Shown here: positions 61,858 to 64,000 of the stretch, piece after piece
Numbering within the stretch: the stretch's first letter is position 1
Layout: every line of letters begins with the position of its first letter
Assembly: GCA_964406095.1 (NCBI GenBank)
Contig: CAYOQJ010000068.1
Span: 52,343-116,342 of the forward strand
Source: M55B167 sp964406095
Lineage (GTDB): Bacteria; Verrucomicrobiota; Kiritimatiellia; RFP12; UBA1067
DNA: 64,000 nt
Direction of reading: 5' to 3'
Notes under the pieces: model-generated
What the model was told of the DNA's origin: nothing
What the model saw: the letters and a program-made list of their open reading frames with translations, nothing else
Database searches by the model: none
Translations under genes and position numbers: made by a program

Positions 61858-62022
61858 CGTCCTGAACAAATCGGCATAAATTATATTACAGTCAGTGGGT
61901 TTCGGATGAGTCAGGCGGCGACTCCCTGGGCACCGCCAACCGCAGAACAAGTCGGTTTGATCGGAACCAACTGGAGCAAGGGATGGATTATTGAAAACAA
62001 CACGGTCAGCGATTCAATTTAG
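61858..62022 (+). pseudogene. Relic of a right-handed beta-helix protein gene
   Basis: A 54-codon open stretch ending at TAG 62020-62022 reads ITVSGFRMSQAATPWAPPTA, EQVGLIGTNWSKGWIIENNT, VSDSI. This is the internal signature of secreted parallel beta-helix proteins, without start, signal or remaining coils. It appears to be all that survives of a deleted gene. Confidence 0.6.
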
Positions 62023-62217
62023 TTCAAAAGAGGCTGAATGGTCTCATTCGGCAGGCTCGTGCCTGCGGGACTGTACTACAAACATTGTTAAGCTCGTAGT
62101 ACACACTTTAGTGTGCTGTTTGGTTAAAAAGTGTAGCATTCATCTCCATTGCAACGATTTGCATATGCGCCCTCAAATCCAGTAATTCATCGCAATTCGG
62201 TGCAATTCTATGAATCG
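62023..62217. other. Noncoding gap with small inverted repeats
   Basis: Contains CACACTTTAGTGTG (about 62103-62116), a small perfect inverted repeat, and CTCGTGCCTGCGGGACTG; both look like intergenic repeat words. No gene supported. Confidence 0.3.
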
Positions 62218-63252
62218 CTAGGGTTGTAGACGTTTCCGCATGTTGTCGGTGGCAATGATCTCAACCGGCTGCTTAACCGGTATCCAGAGAGCCAGTACAT
62301 CAGGATAGTTTTCAGCAATCATCCGCTGGCCATCATCCGCTCCCAGAATAAAAAGAGTGGTGGAAAGTGCATCGGCCGTTACGGCATCCGACGCTATAAC
62401 CGTTACACTGGCTGTACCATTTGCCGGCCAGGCACTACGTCCATCAATAATGTGCGCGTACCTTTTGCCCTCGATCTCTATGAAACGCTCGTAGTTGCCT
62501 GAGGTGGCCACAGCTTCACCATCATAAAGCATAATTCTGGCAATCAGGTGCCTTGCGTTGAAGGGATCTTTAATGCCGGTTAACCAACCACCCCGTCCGG
62601 GACGGGCCTCGCCCAAGACGCGCAGATTACCGCCCAGATCAATCAGAACGTTCGAAATGCCCTGCTTGACAGCCTGCCGCCAGGCAAGGTCAACAGCATA
62701 CCCCTTGGCAATGGCACCAAAATCCAGTTGCATGCCTTTTCTTAGCAAACGTGCTGTGCATACTGTGCCATCTGATTCAATTTTAATGTCACTTAGTTTA
62801 GCTAGTCTCAGTGCTGCTCTAAGCTCATTTGTCCGGGGAGGCTCTGGTAGTGTGGTCTTTAAGTTGCCGAATCCCCACATGTGCAAAACTGGAGCCAGCA
62901 GGGGGTTGAATGCTCCACCACTGTTGTGATGCATTACAACTGAGAGTTGCAGAAGATTGGTGAATGCACATGAAACCGGAGTTTTCTTATTCGTGCCAGC
63001 ACGCTGATTTATCATTGTCAGCGTGGAGGTTGCTCGCCATGCCGAAAACTCCTGCTCTACCTCTTCAAATTGCTGCGTTGCTATCATACGCAGTTGTGCG
63101 GCACTTTCCAGGTTGGCGGACTGTACAGCCGCTGTGGTGCTCATGCAGCTCCACTCTAATCTGTTGATGCTTTCGCCATCTTTTACGCAACCTGATTGCG
63201 ACAGTATGATACAAATAGCCACAACTGAAATATATTTAAGCTTTTTATTCAC
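62218..63252 (-). CDS. apbE: ApbE-like FAD:protein FMN transferase lipoprotein
   Basis: About 344 aa from GTG 63252-63250, which gives a clean lipoprotein signal (VVAICIILSQSGC, Cys22); a TTG three bases before it, or a frame start at 63339, are alternatives, but the latter would lie inside transposase sequence. Family motifs: FNPLLAPVLHMWGFG, QLDFGAIAKGYAVDLAWRQA, NVLIDLGGNLRVLGEA, and HIIDGRSAWPANGTASVTVI with AVTADALSTTLFILG. ApbE covalently attaches FMN to Thr in exported flavoproteins (Rnf, Nqr, NosR-like). No such target gene is in the window. Confidence 0.88.
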   Translation of the reverse strand: MNKKLKYISVVAICIILSQSGCVKDGESINRLEWSCMSTTAAVQSANLESAAQLRMIATQQFEEVEQEFSAWRATSTLTMINQRAGTNKKTPVSCAFTNLLQLSVVMHHNSGGAFNPLLAPVLHMWGFGNLKTTLPEPPRTNELRAALRLAKLSDIKIESDGTVCTARLLRKGMQLDFGAIAKGYAVDLAWRQAVKQGISNVLIDLGGNLRVLGEARPGRGGWLTGIKDPFNARHLIARIMLYDGEAVATSGNYERFIEIEGKRYAHIIDGRSAWPANGTASVTVIASDAVTADALSTTLFILGADDGQRMIAENYPDVLALWIPVKQPVEIIATDNMRKRLQP

Positions 63253-63940
63253 CAATTTGTTCAAAACGTTGATTGCCTGTTTGGGGATCCAATTGGCACT
63301 CTGAGTGCAGATAGACGGATGAACGTAGCTCTTTCGCAACGCACAGACCGTCCCAGCTACAGTGCCCGTTCGCTAACCTCCTGGCTCCCCGTTTCCTGCG
63401 AAGTGCGCTGAACTGTTCCTGTGAAACCAACATTTTATCCACATAGTCTCTCCCACCGATTATCACTCCATCCGTTAAATATCTTACCCTGCAGCGCAGC
63501 ACTTGTGCAACCGCTAACTCTCCCTCTTAATCAAACACCTTGTCAATCACACTTTGCGTAAAGCCCGACTTCGACACCGCTCCCATGAACGCATTGAGCC
63601 TGCACACCCCCTCGCAGTATAGCGTTTTGCGATATTGCGCCAGCACCTTGCGCTTATTCAAATCCATGCCGCAGAATAACTTGCCGATTCCGTTCAGTGA
63701 TTGTCCGCCTCGTTCGACCGCCGCGCCGTAGCCTGACCAACGATACTCTTTTGCATCCTCCACCATCCCAGCCCGCACCGGATTAAGGTCGATATACGCC
63801 GCCACTGTCACTTGCGCGCTCTCGCTCTCCTCCACCAACACGCTTTTGAAGCGATCATGCCAGAGTGTACCCGACCCTCTCCGGTCGTGATTAGAGTTAT
63901 AATAGAGCTTGTCCCAGACCCGCAAGTGGTTGTTGAACAA
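63245..63940 (-). pseudogene. Degenerate REP-associated/IS200-like transposase, 5' truncated, in-frame TAA
   Basis: One minus-strand frame encodes the C-terminal half of a widespread transposase family: GTLWHDRFKSVLVEESES, AAYIDLNPVRAGMVEDAKEY, RWSGYG, GFTQSVIDKVF, then TAA at 63529-63527, then in the same frame RCRVRYLTDGVIIGGRDYVD, SALRRKRGAR and WDGLC. The N-terminal HxH and Tyr catalytic region is not present between here and the window edge in recognisable form. So it is a pseudogene, immobile by itself. Its 3' end overlaps the start of apbE. Confidence 0.78.
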
Positions 63941-63960
63941 AGCGTTGCTGTTGATAACTT

Positions 63961-63995
63961 CCGGACAAAGGAGGCGTTTTTGCCTCCCTTGCCGG
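63961..63995. repeat. Imperfect hairpin at the window's right end
   Basis: CCGGACAAAGGAGGC and GCCTCCCTTGCCGG pair (one bulge, one mismatch) around the loop GTTTTT. It could be a terminator or a REP-type palindrome that marks the truncation point of the transposase relic. Confidence 0.45.
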
Positions 63996-64000
63996 AAAGA

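Noticed and set aside
1..64000. CRISPR arrays, tRNA or rRNA genes, prophage, intact IS elements
   Set aside because: No regularly spaced direct repeats, cloverleaf-like or rRNA-like sequences, phage structural genes or complete transposases were seen by eye.

Overview
The window looks like the chromosome of a Gram-negative bacterium of the PVC group, most likely Kiritimatiellota, Lentisphaerota or a relative. This is an inference from gene content: autotransporter-associated beta-strand repeat proteins, secreted GH95- and GH78-type glycosidases, a hydrazine-synthase-alpha-like c-type cytochrome protein, a TAT-exported Gfo/Idh/MocA oxidoreductase, a Zn-ribbon family known mainly from PVC genomes, and a compact type IV pilus/type II secretion operon. 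No rRNA or tRNA gene, CRISPR array or intact insertion sequence was seen.

Layout. 1-4.1 kb (minus strand): a beta-helix surface protein cut by the left edge, a TPR protein and a FadL-like outer-membrane porin. 4.2-10.1 kb (plus): a four-gene operon of ECF sigma factor, membrane anti-sigma-like protein, large lipoprotein and membrane-anchored caspase-fold protease; the last two share a CsgG-like C-terminal module. This is my main candidate for an undescribed system. 10.1-13.3 kb (minus): a di-haem HzsA-like protein with a C-terminal FGE-sulfatase domain. 13.4-20.9 kb (plus): AraC regulator, a beta-strand repeat gene broken by one TGA, a GH95-like glycosidase and a DEAD-box helicase. 20.9-23.1 kb (minus): a KS-CLF-like fused ketosynthase with no ACP nearby.

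23.4-35.4 kb (plus): a visibly G+C-richer operon opening with a DUF2023 protein and a small Cys-rich protein, then three pseudopilins, GspL/PilMN-like and PilO-like proteins, GspE/PilB, GspF/PilC, a GspC/PilP-like protein, secretin and PilT. 35.5-42.1 kb: a small barrel protein, a Gfo/Idh oxidoreductase, and a lipid-modification operon (SnoaL-like lipoprotein, tiny lipoprotein, FAD amine oxidase with a frameshift in a G9 tract, DUF1365, cyclopropane-fatty-acid synthase).

42.3-56.1 kb: a redox/catabolic block of Zn-ribbon protein, D-aminoacylase, OYE-type flavin oxidoreductase, SDR, beta-propeller di-haem protein, tandem Rid protein, ResB and CcsA (System II cytochrome c maturation), fumarate-reductase-like flavoprotein, cytosine-type permease and cysteine synthase. 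56.6-63.3 kb: a GH78-like rhamnosidase, an exported superoxide dismutase, a second beta-strand repeat protein, an intergenic stretch with shared repeat sequence and a beta-helix gene relic, and an ApbE flavin transferase. The right end is a broken transposase gene.

Three genes carry a single interrupting lesion (TGA at 15512, G9 tract at 39295, TAA at 63527). Residue positions are counted from translation and some are approximate. Functional statements rest on family recognition by eye; no database search was possible.
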